Source: JAIESQ01 sp964495375 (GTDB lineage Bacteria; Planctomycetota; Planctomycetia; Pirellulales; JAEUIK01). Taken from it: a stretch of 64,000 bases of DNA. Position 1 is the stretch's first letter; each line of letters begins with the position of its first letter. The translations under genes were made by a program, and so were the position numbers. Below the pieces are notes generated by a model. It saw only the letters and a program-made list of their open reading frames with translations, had not been told where the DNA came from and did not search any database. The stretch covers positions 62,001 to 126,000 of the forward strand of contig CAZBWM010000005.1 in the NCBI GenBank assembly GCA_964495375.1, in the 5' to 3' direction. Positions 17,469 through 25,979 of the stretch are shown in pieces.

Positions 17469-17783
17469 ATGAATCAGCTATTCGACGATATCCCCGCGAA
17501 ACTGCCGGCCGAGTTGTTCGAGACGCTGCTCGAAGCCGGCAACGTACGCATCGAGCGGATCGTATCGCGAGGGCATGTTTCGCCGCCGGGCTTCTGGTAC
17601 GACCAGCCGCAGAGCGAATGGGTGCTGGTGGTCGCGGGAGCGGCGCGGCTAGTGATCGAAGGGGGCGAACCTGTGGAGCTGCGCGCCGGTTCTTATGTGA
17701 ACCTTCCGGCCCACACTCGGCATCGGGTGGAATGGACCGATCCCGAGCAGCCGACCGTTTGGCTGGCCGTGCATTATTCGTAG
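17469..17783 (+). CDS. small single-domain cupin protein
   Basis: 104 residues from ATG 17469. It shows the cupin beta-barrel pattern with 'PQSEWVLVVAGAARLVIEGG' (motif 1, His replaced by Glu/Trp) and 'GSYVNLPAHTRHRVEW' (motif 2 with metal-ligand histidines). Related small cupins are often annotated phosphoribosylaminoimidazole-carboxylase-like or simply cupin; function unknown. Confidence 0.8.
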   Translation: MNQLFDDIPAKLPAELFETLLEAGNVRIERIVSRGHVSPPGFWYDQPQSEWVLVVAGAARLVIEGGEPVELRAGSYVNLPAHTRHRVEWTDPEQPTVWLAVHYS

Positions 17784-17802
17784 CTCTTGAGGAGAGTAGG
17801 GC

Positions 17803-18202
17803 GTGGGAGGCGAGCCTCGTGCTCTAGAAATCCTTGCGAAGTACTGGCCCGTGCCGCCGAATCGATATCGGTATCTGGCTGATACGGACGCCAGCGTCAT
17901 CAAGTCGATCGATCGGGGAATTCTCTTTTTGATGGCGTTCTGGAGCGGGTCCTCGATGAAGGCGATGGGGAAGCTGTTTGAGGTGATCGCCCGCGTAGAT
18001 TCCAAACCGCGAGCTCGACGTCGTGATTGTCGATGTTGACGGTGCCCCGGAGCTGTATGACGTACCTGAGTTTTGCGGAAAAGTTCACGGCTATGGAGAA
18101 ATCGCCTGGATTCGTGGTGGAACCATCGTCGCCACTTCAGGCCTCGGTTTACATCTTGAGTGCTTTGAGCCGAACACTCGCGAGCTGATTAAGATGCCGT
18201 GA
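17803..18202 (+). pseudogene. thioredoxin-like protein gene with a 1-base frameshift
   Basis: The frame starting GTG 17803 reads to about 18000 ('GILFLMAFWSGSSMKAMGKL', then FEVIARVD) and then becomes meaningless. The +1 frame continues with 'PNRELDVVIVDVDGAPELYD' and runs to TGA 18200-18202. Removing one T at about 18001 restores a 132-residue product. Its pattern of strand, 'FWSGSSMKAM' helix, 'VVIVDVDGAPELYD' strand and 'IAWIRGGTIVATSGLG' resembles a thioredoxin fold with the CxxC site replaced by SGSS. It is either a recent mutation or a sequencing error. Confidence 0.65.
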
Positions 18203-18220
18203 CTACGCTTCGTCGGTCGT

Positions 18221-18356
18221 TGGGTGGCCCGGCTGCTCGCAGCCGGGTGGCGCAGCCACAAGAATCTGTTCATGCCGCGCGGCCCAATTCCGCAACATCG
18301 ATTTCAGATAGCTTCTTGTCGCTGCGCGACCCGGGCGCAAGCGGCTGGGCCACCCA
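18221..18356. repeat. GGTGGCCCGGCTG repeat, copy 2
   Basis: It shares with 12597-12755 an almost identical first 50 bp, the inner TTCTTGTCGCTGCG and the terminal AGCGGCTGGGCCACCC. The middle differs and is shorter by about 20 bp, so the conserved parts are the pairing arms. Confidence 0.75.
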
Positions 18357-18392
18357 TCGCTTGCTCCTAGTCCTTCGGCGGCGTGTTGGGCC

Positions 18393-18450
18393 GGTGTGTC
18401 GCCGCATCGCGCCAGCTAGCGCGCGGGATAAATCCCGCGGCTAACTCGAC
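18393..18450. repeat. CTAGCGCGCGG...CCGCGGCTAAC repeat, copy 1
   Basis: It begins GTGTGTCGCCGCATCGC, then CCAGCTAGCGCGCGGGATAA and ATCCCGCGGCTAACTCGACG. A related copy begins 400 bp downstream at 18796, in the same orientation, flanking the CPXCG gene. Confidence 0.75.
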
Positions 18451-18493
18451 GCGCGCTGCCTGCGTGGTCAGCAAGAACTACCGGCAACAATCG

Positions 18494-18676
18494 TCACTCC
18501 CCTTCGGCCCAGACGCTTGCCTGGCCGTCTTCGTCCACTTCAACGTGTACCACGTTGGGGCGGCAGCAGACCGGGCAGTCCTCGACGTACTCCTGGCTCG
18601 AGCCGGCCGAGAGATCCAAGGGGACCACGATCTCCTCGCCGCAGGCATCGCAAACGTAGCTAGCTTCGTCTTCCAT
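18494..18676 (-). CDS. CPXCG-motif cysteine-rich small protein
   Basis: 60 residues from ATG 18676; the upstream in-frame extension comes from a repeat. Two zinc-knuckle-like cysteine pairs are present: C9-x2-C12 (VCDACGEE) and 'DCPVCCRPN'. This matches the short conserved 'CPXCG motif-containing cysteine-rich protein' family found in many bacteria, of unknown role, probably Zn-binding. It is bounded by repeats on both sides. Confidence 0.8.
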   Translation of the reverse strand: MEDEASYVCDACGEEIVVPLDLSAGSSQEYVEDCPVCCRPNVVHVEVDEDGQASVWAEGE

Positions 18677-18693
18677 GTCTTTCGCTCGACAAG

Positions 18694-18810
18694 TGATCTC
18701 ACGCGGAGGCGCGGAGGACGCGGATTCGATGTTCAAGCTCCGCGAACTCCGCGGCTCCGCGTGACAGAAAATTCCCTCGCTGGCGCGTCGGGTTAGTGTG
18801 TCGCCGCATC
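18694..18810. repeat. CACGCGGAGGCGCGGAGG palindrome plus CCTCGCTGGCGCGTCGGGTTAGTG tail
   Basis: Left arm 'TCACGCGGAGGCGCGGAGG' and right arm 'CTCCGCGGCTCCGCGTGA' flank a unique loop, the same two-word architecture as the ACCACGGAT palindromes. The tail 'CCCTCGCTGGCGCGTCGGGT' leads into the CTAGCGCGCGG repeat. Confidence 0.65.
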
Positions 18811-18890
18811 GCACCAGCTAGCGCGCGGCGATGTCACTGGCTTGGACCCGCAAGCGGTCCAAGCGATCCCGCGGCTAACTCGACGCGGCG
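18796..18890. repeat. CTAGCGCGCGG...CCGCGGCTAAC repeat, copy 2
   Basis: Same first 30 bp as copy 1 (GTGTGTCGCCGCATCGC, ACCAGCTAGCGCGCGG), but the middle is replaced by a different hairpin (CTTGGACCCG / CGGTCCAAG). Its CCGCGGCTAAC end supplies the TAG stop codon of recJ. Confidence 0.7.
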
Positions 18891-20659
18891 CTCGCTCTCC
18901 CATTGGTGGTTGCCGGGACTTCGGCCGCACGCCAGTCGGACAGGTGCAGCTCGACCTTGCGCTGGCCGCGGAAGTCGTTGATGATCGGCTGAAAGGCCAC
19001 GGCCAGCGGGCCATCGATCTGCGCCAGCTCGTCGGCCCAATCGCCATGACCGAAGGCGACGGCCCTCAACTTCACGCCGTGTTGTTCGAGCTTGAGCGAG
19101 AGATGGCGACCACCTCCGCCCATGCGGGTGGGAGGTTCGGTGAGCCGCACGCCGGTTGCCGAAATCACCGGCCGGCGGTTTCCCTGACCGAAGGGGGCGA
19201 GCCGCTCGATCTGGTCGACGGTCGGCACGTTGAAGGCCGAGAGGGGCGCCTCGGCGTCGATCCAGAGCTCGGCCTCGCGCTGGTGCGGCTGGATGTTGCT
19301 GGCCGCGTGTTCGCAGAAGTCGGCGCGAAAGTGGTCGAGCTTGCTCTCTTCGATTTTGAGCCCGGCCGCGGCCGCATGCCCTCCGAAGGAGACGAGATGA
19401 TGTCCGCAGGCGGTGAGCGCGCCGTGCAAGTCGAAGCCGGGGACGCTGCGCCCCGAGCCGACGCCGGGTTTGACTCCGAGCTCGTCGAGCGAAATCATGA
19501 TGGCCGGCCGATGAAAGCGTTCGACAACACGCCCGGCGACGATGCCGATCACGCCGGCGTGCCAGCCGCGCCCGGCGATCACCAGGGCGGAATCTCCTTC
19601 GGCGTCGAACTCGTCCTGAATCTGTTTGCTGGCGAGCGCGTAGACGCTCCGTTCGAGATGTTGCCGGCTGGCGTTCAATTCGTTGATGTATTCGGCAAGC
19701 GCCTGGGCGCGTTGCTGCGAGTCGGTTGTGAGCAGTTCGACCGCCAACGTGGCCTGGCCCAAGCGGCCGGCAGCGTTCAGGCGCGGCGCGAGCGAGAAAG
19801 CGATGTCTTCGCTGGTCAGTCGCGGTTTGGTCGCCAGTTCGGCGACTTGCAGCAGGCGCTCGAGCCCGATCGAGGGGCGCTCGCGCAGGCTTTCGAGCCC
19901 GTGGCGCACCAGCACGCGATTCTCATCGATCAAGGGGACGACATCGGCCACCGTGCCCAAGGCCGCGAGCGCGACCGCGCGTAATAGATAATCACGCAGC
20001 ACGGGGCTGACGCGTTTGGCCCCGCTCGAGCGCTGGCAAAGCGCCCAAGCGAGCTTGAAGGCGACGCCGGCGCCACTGAGACCGTCGAAGGGATATCCGC
20101 CACCGGGCAGGCCAGGATGCACGAGCGCCGCAGCTTCGGGCAGTCGCTCGCCGAACTGATGGTGATCGGTCACAACGAGATCCATGCCGAGCCGGCGGGC
20201 GGTGTCGGCCTCGTTCGGCGCGGCGATCCCGCAGTCGACGGTGATGATCAGTTTGGCCCCCTGCTCGGCCAACAGGGCGAGCGCGTCGTCGTTCAGGCCG
20301 TACCCTTCTTCGAGACGACTGGGGACGTAGTAGCCGGCGTCGGCCCCCAGCAGCTTCAGACATTGCCAGAGGAGCGAGGTGGCCGCCACGCCATCGACGT
20401 CGTAATCGCCGTAGACAACGATCCGTTGGCGGGCGGCGATGGCTGCCGTGATCCGCTCGACCGCGGCCGGCACGCCGGGGAGCAATTCGGGATCGCGCAG
20501 GGCGGTCAGCTTGGGATCGAGAAAGGTGCGGGCGTCGTCGGGCTCATGCATGCCCCGGCAGAGGAGCAGTTGGGCGACAACGGCCGGCACTCCGGCGGCG
20601 GACTGCAGTCGGGCAACGTTGGCTGCATCGTGCGGGCGAAACCGCCAGAGCTTGGGCAT
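18875..20659 (-). CDS. recJ: single-stranded-DNA-specific exonuclease RecJ
   Basis: 594 residues from ATG 20659 (an ATG at 20677 adds six). A 5'-3' ssDNA exonuclease of the DHH superfamily, acting in mismatch and recombinational repair. Motifs in order: 'VYGDYDVDGVAATSLL' (motif I), 'IITVDCGI' (II), 'LVVTDHHQFGERLPEA' (III, the DHH) and 'VGCSGRSVPGF'-type core, with 'SFGGHAAAAGLKIEE' in DHHA1 and an OB-fold C-terminus. The last few codons and the stop lie in a dispersed repeat, so the tail 'NGRASAASS' is repeat-encoded. Confidence 0.95.
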   Translation of the reverse strand: MPKLWRFRPHDAANVARLQSAAGVPAVVAQLLLCRGMHEPDDARTFLDPKLTALRDPELLPGVPAAVERITAAIAARQRIVVYGDYDVDGVAATSLLWQCLKLLGADAGYYVPSRLEEGYGLNDDALALLAEQGAKLIITVDCGIAAPNEADTARRLGMDLVVTDHHQFGERLPEAAALVHPGLPGGGYPFDGLSGAGVAFKLAWALCQRSSGAKRVSPVLRDYLLRAVALAALGTVADVVPLIDENRVLVRHGLESLRERPSIGLERLLQVAELATKPRLTSEDIAFSLAPRLNAAGRLGQATLAVELLTTDSQQRAQALAEYINELNASRQHLERSVYALASKQIQDEFDAEGDSALVIAGRGWHAGVIGIVAGRVVERFHRPAIMISLDELGVKPGVGSGRSVPGFDLHGALTACGHHLVSFGGHAAAAGLKIEESKLDHFRADFCEHAASNIQPHQREAELWIDAEAPLSAFNVPTVDQIERLAPFGQGNRRPVISATGVRLTEPPTRMGGGGRHLSLKLEQHGVKLRAVAFGHGDWADELAQIDGPLAVAFQPIINDFRGQRKVELHLSDWRAAEVPATTNGRASAASS

Positions 20660-20837
20660 CGGATCCTTCCTGAGCAAATAGTAATGCGAACCTCCGGCGG
20701 GGTCCGGCTATCATTGAAGCAGTTGCGTCGGCCGGGGACAAGCACGGCGGGGGTGGTGTCCCAATCGATTCCGCATGGAGAATTATCAATGCGTACGGTG
20801 TTCGGCGCAATGCACTAGCCCCTGCTATCCTGACGGC

Positions 20838-21104
20838 ATGGATGAGAACGAGAACCCGTATCGAGCACCAGACGGCGTAATGCCTACGACTCGGACTTGG
20901 CGATTCCGGCCTTGGGTTTGGTGCCAAGGATGCTTAGTTATCGCTGCCGCGGCGTGGTGCTTTTACAGGCGAGACCCGTTTCTTTTGTACCCTGGGCTAT
21001 CGCCTCTAGAAAGAACTGCAGGCGCGGTCTTTGAATGGGCCACTCTGTTCGCGATAGGTTTCGCAGCAGCAGCGGTCGTTCGTGGTCACAAGGCGACGCG
21101 CTAG
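20838..21104 (+). CDS. small two-helix membrane protein with ENPYRAP N-terminus
   Basis: 88 residues from ATG 20838. 'MDENENPYRAPDG' is a start seen in many small planctomycete membrane proteins, followed by hydrophobic segments at about 29-45 and 68-84. No function can be given. Confidence 0.55.
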   Translation: MDENENPYRAPDGVMPTTRTWRFRPWVWCQGCLVIAAAAWCFYRRDPFLLYPGLSPLERTAGAVFEWATLFAIGFAAAAVVRGHKATR

Positions 21105-21195
21105 GCGAGCAACACACGAATAAGACATCCGGCGACCGGCGATAGCCCGCCTCAACCCTGCCTCGAAAACTCCTAGCCGAGTCCAAATCTCACCC

Positions 21196-22008
21196 ATGCC
21201 AGCTAGCGAGCAATTGCGCGACGTGTTGAAACACGACGTGCCGCTGCGCGAACTGGAGCCGGGGATTTACTCGGTATTACCGGCCGATGATTCACGACAA
21301 GGTGACGAGCAACAGCCAGCAAACAATCAACCCCAAGCGTACGACGGCCGTGGGGCGATCTACGACCTGGTGATCGCCCGGCCACTTTACAATCGGCTGG
21401 TGTGGGGGGCCGACGTGCGCGATTACGCGGCCTTCGCGCGGCACGCGCTCGAAGCCAGCGATGAGGGCTGGCTGGCCGACGTCGGCTGCGGGTCGCTGGT
21501 CTTCACGCATGATGTTTATACGGCTGGCGCGACGCGCCCCGTGGTTCTGTTGGATCGTTCGCTCGACATGCTGCGGCGTGCGCGGCGGCGGTTGTGTCGC
21601 GCGACGGGCCACGTGCCAGAGAACATCGTGCTGGTGCTCGGCGATGCGTTTGCGCTGCCATTCCGCGACGGCGCGATCGCGACGGTTTCCTGTCCGGGGC
21701 TTTTGCACTTGTTCGAGCAGCCCGAGAACCTGGTGCGCGAACTGGTCCGAGTGTTGGCGCCTGGTGGTGGCTTGTATTTGACCAGCCTGGTGTTGCGGCC
21801 CGAGCGTTGGCTCTCCGCGCGGTGGCTCGGCATGCTCCATCGCCAGGGAGAAGTCGCCCGGCCGCGGACGTTGGACGAGTTGCTTGCCCGGCTGGCCGGC
21901 GCCGGGGTGCCGGGGGGGTTGCAGGGATTTGCCCGCGGAAACATGGCCTATTTGAGGGGTGGGAACTCGCGTGGCTCCCCCCTGGGAGACAGCCCGCGGG
22001 TGACATAA
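21196..22008 (+). CDS. class I SAM-dependent methyltransferase
   Basis: 270 residues. The Rossmann motifs are 'WLADVGCGSLVFT' (I), 'VVLLDRSLDMLRRAR' (II), 'LVLGDAFALPFRDGAIATVS' (the post-II and motif IV region) and 'VRVLAPGGGLYLTSL'. It resembles the ubiquinone/menaquinone methyltransferase-type (Methyltransf_11) group, but the acceptor cannot be named. An N-terminal 60-residue segment ('ELEPGIYSVLP') resembles the Trm112-like or short leader seen before some methyltransferases. The 3' end is 83 bp before leuC. Confidence 0.8.
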   Translation: MPASEQLRDVLKHDVPLRELEPGIYSVLPADDSRQGDEQQPANNQPQAYDGRGAIYDLVIARPLYNRLVWGADVRDYAAFARHALEASDEGWLADVGCGSLVFTHDVYTAGATRPVVLLDRSLDMLRRARRRLCRATGHVPENIVLVLGDAFALPFRDGAIATVSCPGLLHLFEQPENLVRELVRVLAPGGGLYLTSLVLRPERWLSARWLGMLHRQGEVARPRTLDELLARLAGAGVPGGLQGFARGNMAYLRGGNSRGSPLGDSPRVT

Positions 22009-22091
22009 AATTAGAGGTTCGCCTGTCGCGTCAGGCGTCCGCCGGTTTCGTCATTTCTTCTGAAGTTTTCTGCCGACTTGATGCCAGCCCT

Positions 22092-23513
22092 ATGACTACC
22101 ACGCCAGCTAAGCCCCGCACGTTGTTCGAAAAGATTTGGGACGCGCACGTCGTGCACGCCGAGCCCGGCCGGCAGGCGATGTTGTACATCGACTTGCACT
22201 TGGTTCATGAGGTGACCAGCCCGCAAGCGTTTGAAGGGCTGCGTTTAGCGGGCCGCAAGGTGCGGCGCCCCGAGCGCACCGTCGCCACGCCCGATCACAA
22301 TGTGCCGACGACCGATCGCCGGCTGCCGATCGCCGATCCGATTTCGAAGCAGCAGATCGATACGCTGCGGAACAACTGCAAGGAGTTTGGCGTTCCGCTG
22401 TTTGACCTGGGAGACCCGCGACAAGGGGTGGTACACATCATCGGGCCTGAGCAGGGGCTCACGCAGCCGGGCATGACGATCGTCTGCGGCGACAGCCACA
22501 CCGCCACGCACGGTGCGTTCGGCGCGCTGGCGTTCGGCATCGGCACCAGCGAAGTGGAACACGTGCTGGCCACGCAAACGCTGCTGCAGTTCAAGCCGAA
22601 GACGCTGGAGATTCGCGTCGAGGGGGAGTTGTCCCCCGGCATCACGGCCAAAGATCTGATTCTCTACTTGATTGGCCAGTTGACCACCGATGGCGGCACC
22701 GGTTACGTGGTCGAGTACACCGGCGCGGCGATTCGCGCGCTGAGCATGGAAGCGCGGATGACAGTGTCGAACATGTCGATCGAGGCGGGTGCCCGCGCCG
22801 GCTTGATCGCGCCGGACGACAAGACGTTTGACTACTTGCGCGGTCGCCCGTTCGCGCCGAAAGATTTCGAGGCCGCGGTTGGGCGCTGGCGATCTTTGCC
22901 GAGCGACGCGGGGGCGAAGTACGACAAGACGCTGGTGTTCCAGGCTCGCGATGTGGCTCCGCAAGTGACTTGGGGGACGAACCCCGGTCAGGTGCTGCCG
23001 ATCGTGGAGCGGGTGCCGAACCCGGCCGCGTCGACCGACGAGAACGAGCGGAAGTCGGCCGCGGCGGCGTTGGCCTACATGGGGCTCGAGCCAGGGACGC
23101 CGATCCAGCAGATTCCCATCGATCGCGTGTTCATCGGCTCGTGTACGAATGGCCGGGTCGAAGACCTGCGGGCGGCGGCGGCCGTGGTCAAGGGCTACCG
23201 CATCGCCGACAAGGTACACGCGATGGTCGTGCCTGGCAGCGGTCTGGTGAAGAAGCAGGCCGAAGACGAAGGGCTCGATCGCGTGTTCAGCGAGGCGGGC
23301 TTCGAGTGGCGCGAGGCGGGCTGCAGCATGTGCCTGGGGATGAACCCCGACACGCTGGCCCCGGGCGAGCGGTGCGCGTCGACGAGCAACCGCAACTTCG
23401 AGGGGCGGCAAGGTCGCGGCGGGCGCACGCACCTGGTGTCACCGGCGATGGCGGCTGCGGCGGCCGTGGCAGGGCACTTTGTCGACATCCGCGAGTGGAA
23501 GTACAAGTCGTAG
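22092..23513 (+). CDS. leuC: 3-isopropylmalate dehydratase large subunit
   Basis: 473 residues from ATG 22092. An aconitase-family [4Fe-4S] hydro-lyase in leucine biosynthesis. The cluster ligands are visible in 'FIGSCTNGR' and 'GCSMCLGMNPD'; 'GDSHTATHGAFGALAFGIGT' and 'CASTSNRNFEGRQG' are further family signatures. leuD follows after 58 bp on the same strand, forming the usual LeuC-LeuD heterodimer operon. In-frame sequence upstream of 22092 belongs to another frame of the methyltransferase. Confidence 0.96.
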   Translation: MTTTPAKPRTLFEKIWDAHVVHAEPGRQAMLYIDLHLVHEVTSPQAFEGLRLAGRKVRRPERTVATPDHNVPTTDRRLPIADPISKQQIDTLRNNCKEFGVPLFDLGDPRQGVVHIIGPEQGLTQPGMTIVCGDSHTATHGAFGALAFGIGTSEVEHVLATQTLLQFKPKTLEIRVEGELSPGITAKDLILYLIGQLTTDGGTGYVVEYTGAAIRALSMEARMTVSNMSIEAGARAGLIAPDDKTFDYLRGRPFAPKDFEAAVGRWRSLPSDAGAKYDKTLVFQARDVAPQVTWGTNPGQVLPIVERVPNPAASTDENERKSAAAALAYMGLEPGTPIQQIPIDRVFIGSCTNGRVEDLRAAAAVVKGYRIADKVHAMVVPGSGLVKKQAEDEGLDRVFSEAGFEWREAGCSMCLGMNPDTLAPGERCASTSNRNFEGRQGRGGRTHLVSPAMAAAAAVAGHFVDIREWKYKS

Positions 23514-23571
23514 GCACGTCGCCGCTTCTTCATTGACTCATAAAATTCAGTTCCTGCGAGATCCGTTCGTC

Positions 23572-24162
23572 ATGCAACCGTTTACCGTACATACTGGCCC
23601 CGTCGCCGCGCTCGACCGCGCGAATGTCGACACCGATCAGATCATTCCCAAGCAGTTCCTCAAGCGGATCGAACGGACCGGCTTCGGCGAGTTCCTGTTC
23701 TTCGATTGGCGGCGCTTGCCCGACGGCGGCCCGAACCCTGAGTTCGAACTGAATCAACCGCAGAATGCCGAAGCGTCGATATTGCTCGCGCGGCGCAACT
23801 TCGGCTGTGGTTCGAGCCGGGAGCACGCCCCCTGGGCGCTGGACGATTACGGGTTTCGCGTGATCTTGGCGCCGAGCTTCGCCGACATCTTCTACAACAA
23901 CTGCTTCAAGAACGGCATGCTGCCGATCGTGCTCGACGACGCGACGATCGACGACCTGTTCCGCCGCGCGACGGCCGAGCGATTGATCCTCACGGTCGAT
24001 CTCGTGGCGCAGCGGATCACGGCGCCGGGCGGGTTGACGATTCCGTTTGAGGTCGACCCGTTTCGCCGGCACTGTTTGCTCAACGGACTCGACGACATCG
24101 GCCTGACGCTCGAGCATGAAGACAAGATCTCGGCGTACGAGCGGGAGCATGCCGGCGCGTAA
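23572..24162 (+). CDS. leuD: 3-isopropylmalate dehydratase small subunit
   Basis: 196 residues from ATG 23572. It has the swivel-domain signatures 'NVDTDQIIPKQFLK', 'NFGCGSSREHAPWAL' and 'FADIFYNNCFKNGMLPI'. It pairs with LeuC to isomerise 2- to 3-isopropylmalate. Length and spacing are standard. The gene is convergent with nnrD. Confidence 0.96.
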   Translation: MQPFTVHTGPVAALDRANVDTDQIIPKQFLKRIERTGFGEFLFFDWRRLPDGGPNPEFELNQPQNAEASILLARRNFGCGSSREHAPWALDDYGFRVILAPSFADIFYNNCFKNGMLPIVLDDATIDDLFRRATAERLILTVDLVAQRITAPGGLTIPFEVDPFRRHCLLNGLDDIGLTLEHEDKISAYEREHAGA

Positions 24163-24198
24163 AGAGAGCGCCGCATTTTACGTGCAGAATTGCCCGCT

Positions 24199-25098
24199 TT
24201 ACTTCGCAGGCGCTTTTGTTTCACCCTGCGCTTGCTGAATGGCCGCCGGCAGATGGGCTAACAGGTCGCTGGCTACGAGCGCGATTTGCCCGACGCGGGC
24301 AGCCGCGATGTCGCCGGCCAACCCGTGGAGGTAGACGCCGAGCCGCGCGGCTTCGTAGGCAGCGAGCCCCTGGCACAAGAGAGCCACGATCAGGCCGGTG
24401 AGTACGTCGCCGGTTCCGCCCGTGGCCATGCCGGGGTTGCCCGTGGTGTTGATTGCCAGTCGGGCGCCGTCGGTGATGATGGTCCGGTGCCCCTTGAGGA
24501 CAAGCGTGACGCGATGTTGCCGGGCAAAGGCAACGGCAGCCGACTCGCGATTCTGCTGCACCTGCTCTGAGGTCATGCCAGTGAGCCGCGCAAACTCACC
24601 GGGGTGAGGCGTCAGCACGCGAGGCCCTCCGCCGCGCGGCGTGCGATCGCGACGGCGGGCCAGCGCGTTAAGGCTATCGGCGTCGAACACGGCGGGCGCT
24701 TTGATGCGCACGTGAAGCCAGCCGACCAGGTCGTCAAGTTCGGCCGATGTGCCCTGGCCCGGCCCGCAGCCGACGGCCGTGGCTTGTTCGGCCAAGGCCA
24801 AGAGCGTATCGAGCGTGCCGCCCGCGATGCGGCCAGATGGATCGGCCTCGATGGGGGTCGTCAGGTAGCAGGGGTGATAACTCGCGACGACATTCAGGCA
24901 GGGGGCCGGCACCGCCAACTGCACAAGCCCTGCGCCACCGCGCAAGGCGGACATGCCAGCCAGGCCAATCGCGCCGGCCATGCCGCGCGAGCCGCCGATC
25001 AACAGGGCGCGGCCGAAGGTTCCCTTGTGACTATCCGCGGCGCGCGGCGGCAATCGCGGCAAGTCTGACGTATCCAAGGGTGGCAGCGAGGTGTCCAT
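24199..25098 (-). CDS. nnrD: ADP-dependent (S)-NAD(P)H-hydrate dehydratase
   Basis: 299 residues from ATG 25098, which overlaps the larB stop (TGATG). A YjeF C-terminal / ribokinase-like fold that repairs hydrated NAD(P)H. Motifs: 'GTFGRALLIGGSRGMAGAIG', 'AVGCGPGQG', 'VLTPHPGEFARLTG', 'LVLKGHRTIITDG' and 'NPGMATGGTGDVLTGLI'. No YjeF N-terminal epimerase domain is attached. Coupling to larB is not functionally obvious. Confidence 0.93.
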   Translation of the reverse strand: MDTSLPPLDTSDLPRLPPRAADSHKGTFGRALLIGGSRGMAGAIGLAGMSALRGGAGLVQLAVPAPCLNVVASYHPCYLTTPIEADPSGRIAGGTLDTLLALAEQATAVGCGPGQGTSAELDDLVGWLHVRIKAPAVFDADSLNALARRRDRTPRGGGPRVLTPHPGEFARLTGMTSEQVQQNRESAAVAFARQHRVTLVLKGHRTIITDGARLAINTTGNPGMATGGTGDVLTGLIVALLCQGLAAYEAARLGVYLHGLAGDIAAARVGQIALVASDLLAHLPAAIQQAQGETKAPAK

Positions 25099-25913
25099 CA
25101 GCCGGTGCCACCATGAGACGCGGAGCGAGGCGCGCCGGCCCGAGCGCGGGCGGCGTTCTGGGCAATCAACCCGGCGATGTAGGCGCCTTTGAAGCCGGCA
25201 TCGATGTTCACGACGGTGACGTTGGCGGCGCAACTGTTGAGCATGCCGAGCAGCGCTGCCAGACCACCAAAGGCGGCGCCGTAACCGACACTGGTCGGCA
25301 CGCCGACGACAGGGCAGGGAACGTACCCACCAACCACGCTGGGGAGTGCCCCCTCCATGCCGGCGACGACTACCACGGCGTCGGCATCTTGCAGCTCGTG
25401 CAGGTGGCGCGGCAAACGGTGCGGGCCGGCGACGCCGACATCGTGGACCATGCGCACTTCGACCCCCATCCAAAGGGCCGTCTCGCGCGCTTCTTCGGCG
25501 ACGGGCATGTCACTCGTGCCGGCGGTGACGATCGTCACCAGTCCGCGTGGCTGCGAAGCAGCAGTGGTTGCCGGCGAACTGTGTGGAATCCGAAACGTGC
25601 GGCCGATCGCATTGCTCGCTCCGGTGGAAAAGCGCTCCAGCAGCCCGCTGACGTATTCGGCCGGCACGCGCGTGGCGAAGGCGTCGGTACCGTTGTCGAC
25701 GAGGGCCTGGAGGATTCCGCAGAGGGCGTCGAACGACTTGCCCGCCGCGTAGACGACTTCGGGAAATCCGCAGCGCCGCTGGCGATCGAGATCGACTTCG
25801 GCGAAACCGAGGTCGGCGACGGTGGGGTTGGCAAGGCGTGCGGCGAACTCGGCCGTGGAGAGGTCACCGTTTAAGAGCTGCCGGGCGAGTTGTTGGGCTT
25901 CGAGCGGAGTCAT
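25098..25913 (-). CDS. larB: nickel pincer cofactor biosynthesis protein LarB (AIR carboxylase-like)
   Basis: 271 residues. The N-terminal region has 'DLGFAEVDLDRQRRCGFPEV'; the C-terminal PurE-like domain has 'TIVTAGTSDMPVAEEA', 'VAGMEGALPSVVGG', 'GVPTSVGYGAAFGGLAAL' and 'NSCAANVTVVNIDAGFKGA'. LarB carboxylates and hydrolyses nicotinic acid adenine dinucleotide, the first step toward the nickel-pincer cofactor. LarC and LarE are not in the window, so the pathway must be completed elsewhere or be partial. Confidence 0.9.
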   Translation of the reverse strand: MTPLEAQQLARQLLNGDLSTAEFAARLANPTVADLGFAEVDLDRQRRCGFPEVVYAAGKSFDALCGILQALVDNGTDAFATRVPAEYVSGLLERFSTGASNAIGRTFRIPHSSPATTAASQPRGLVTIVTAGTSDMPVAEEARETALWMGVEVRMVHDVGVAGPHRLPRHLHELQDADAVVVVAGMEGALPSVVGGYVPCPVVGVPTSVGYGAAFGGLAALLGMLNSCAANVTVVNIDAGFKGAYIAGLIAQNAARARAGAPRSASHGGTG

Positions 25914-25979
25914 CCCTCAATCGTACACGGCGAGGGGCTTGGATGCGAAAGGCGTAATGCGGCGCGATCATGCGAGTGG

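Noticed and set aside
18842..19984. 380-codon plus-strand frame opposite recJ
   Set aside because: Antisense shadow of RecJ.
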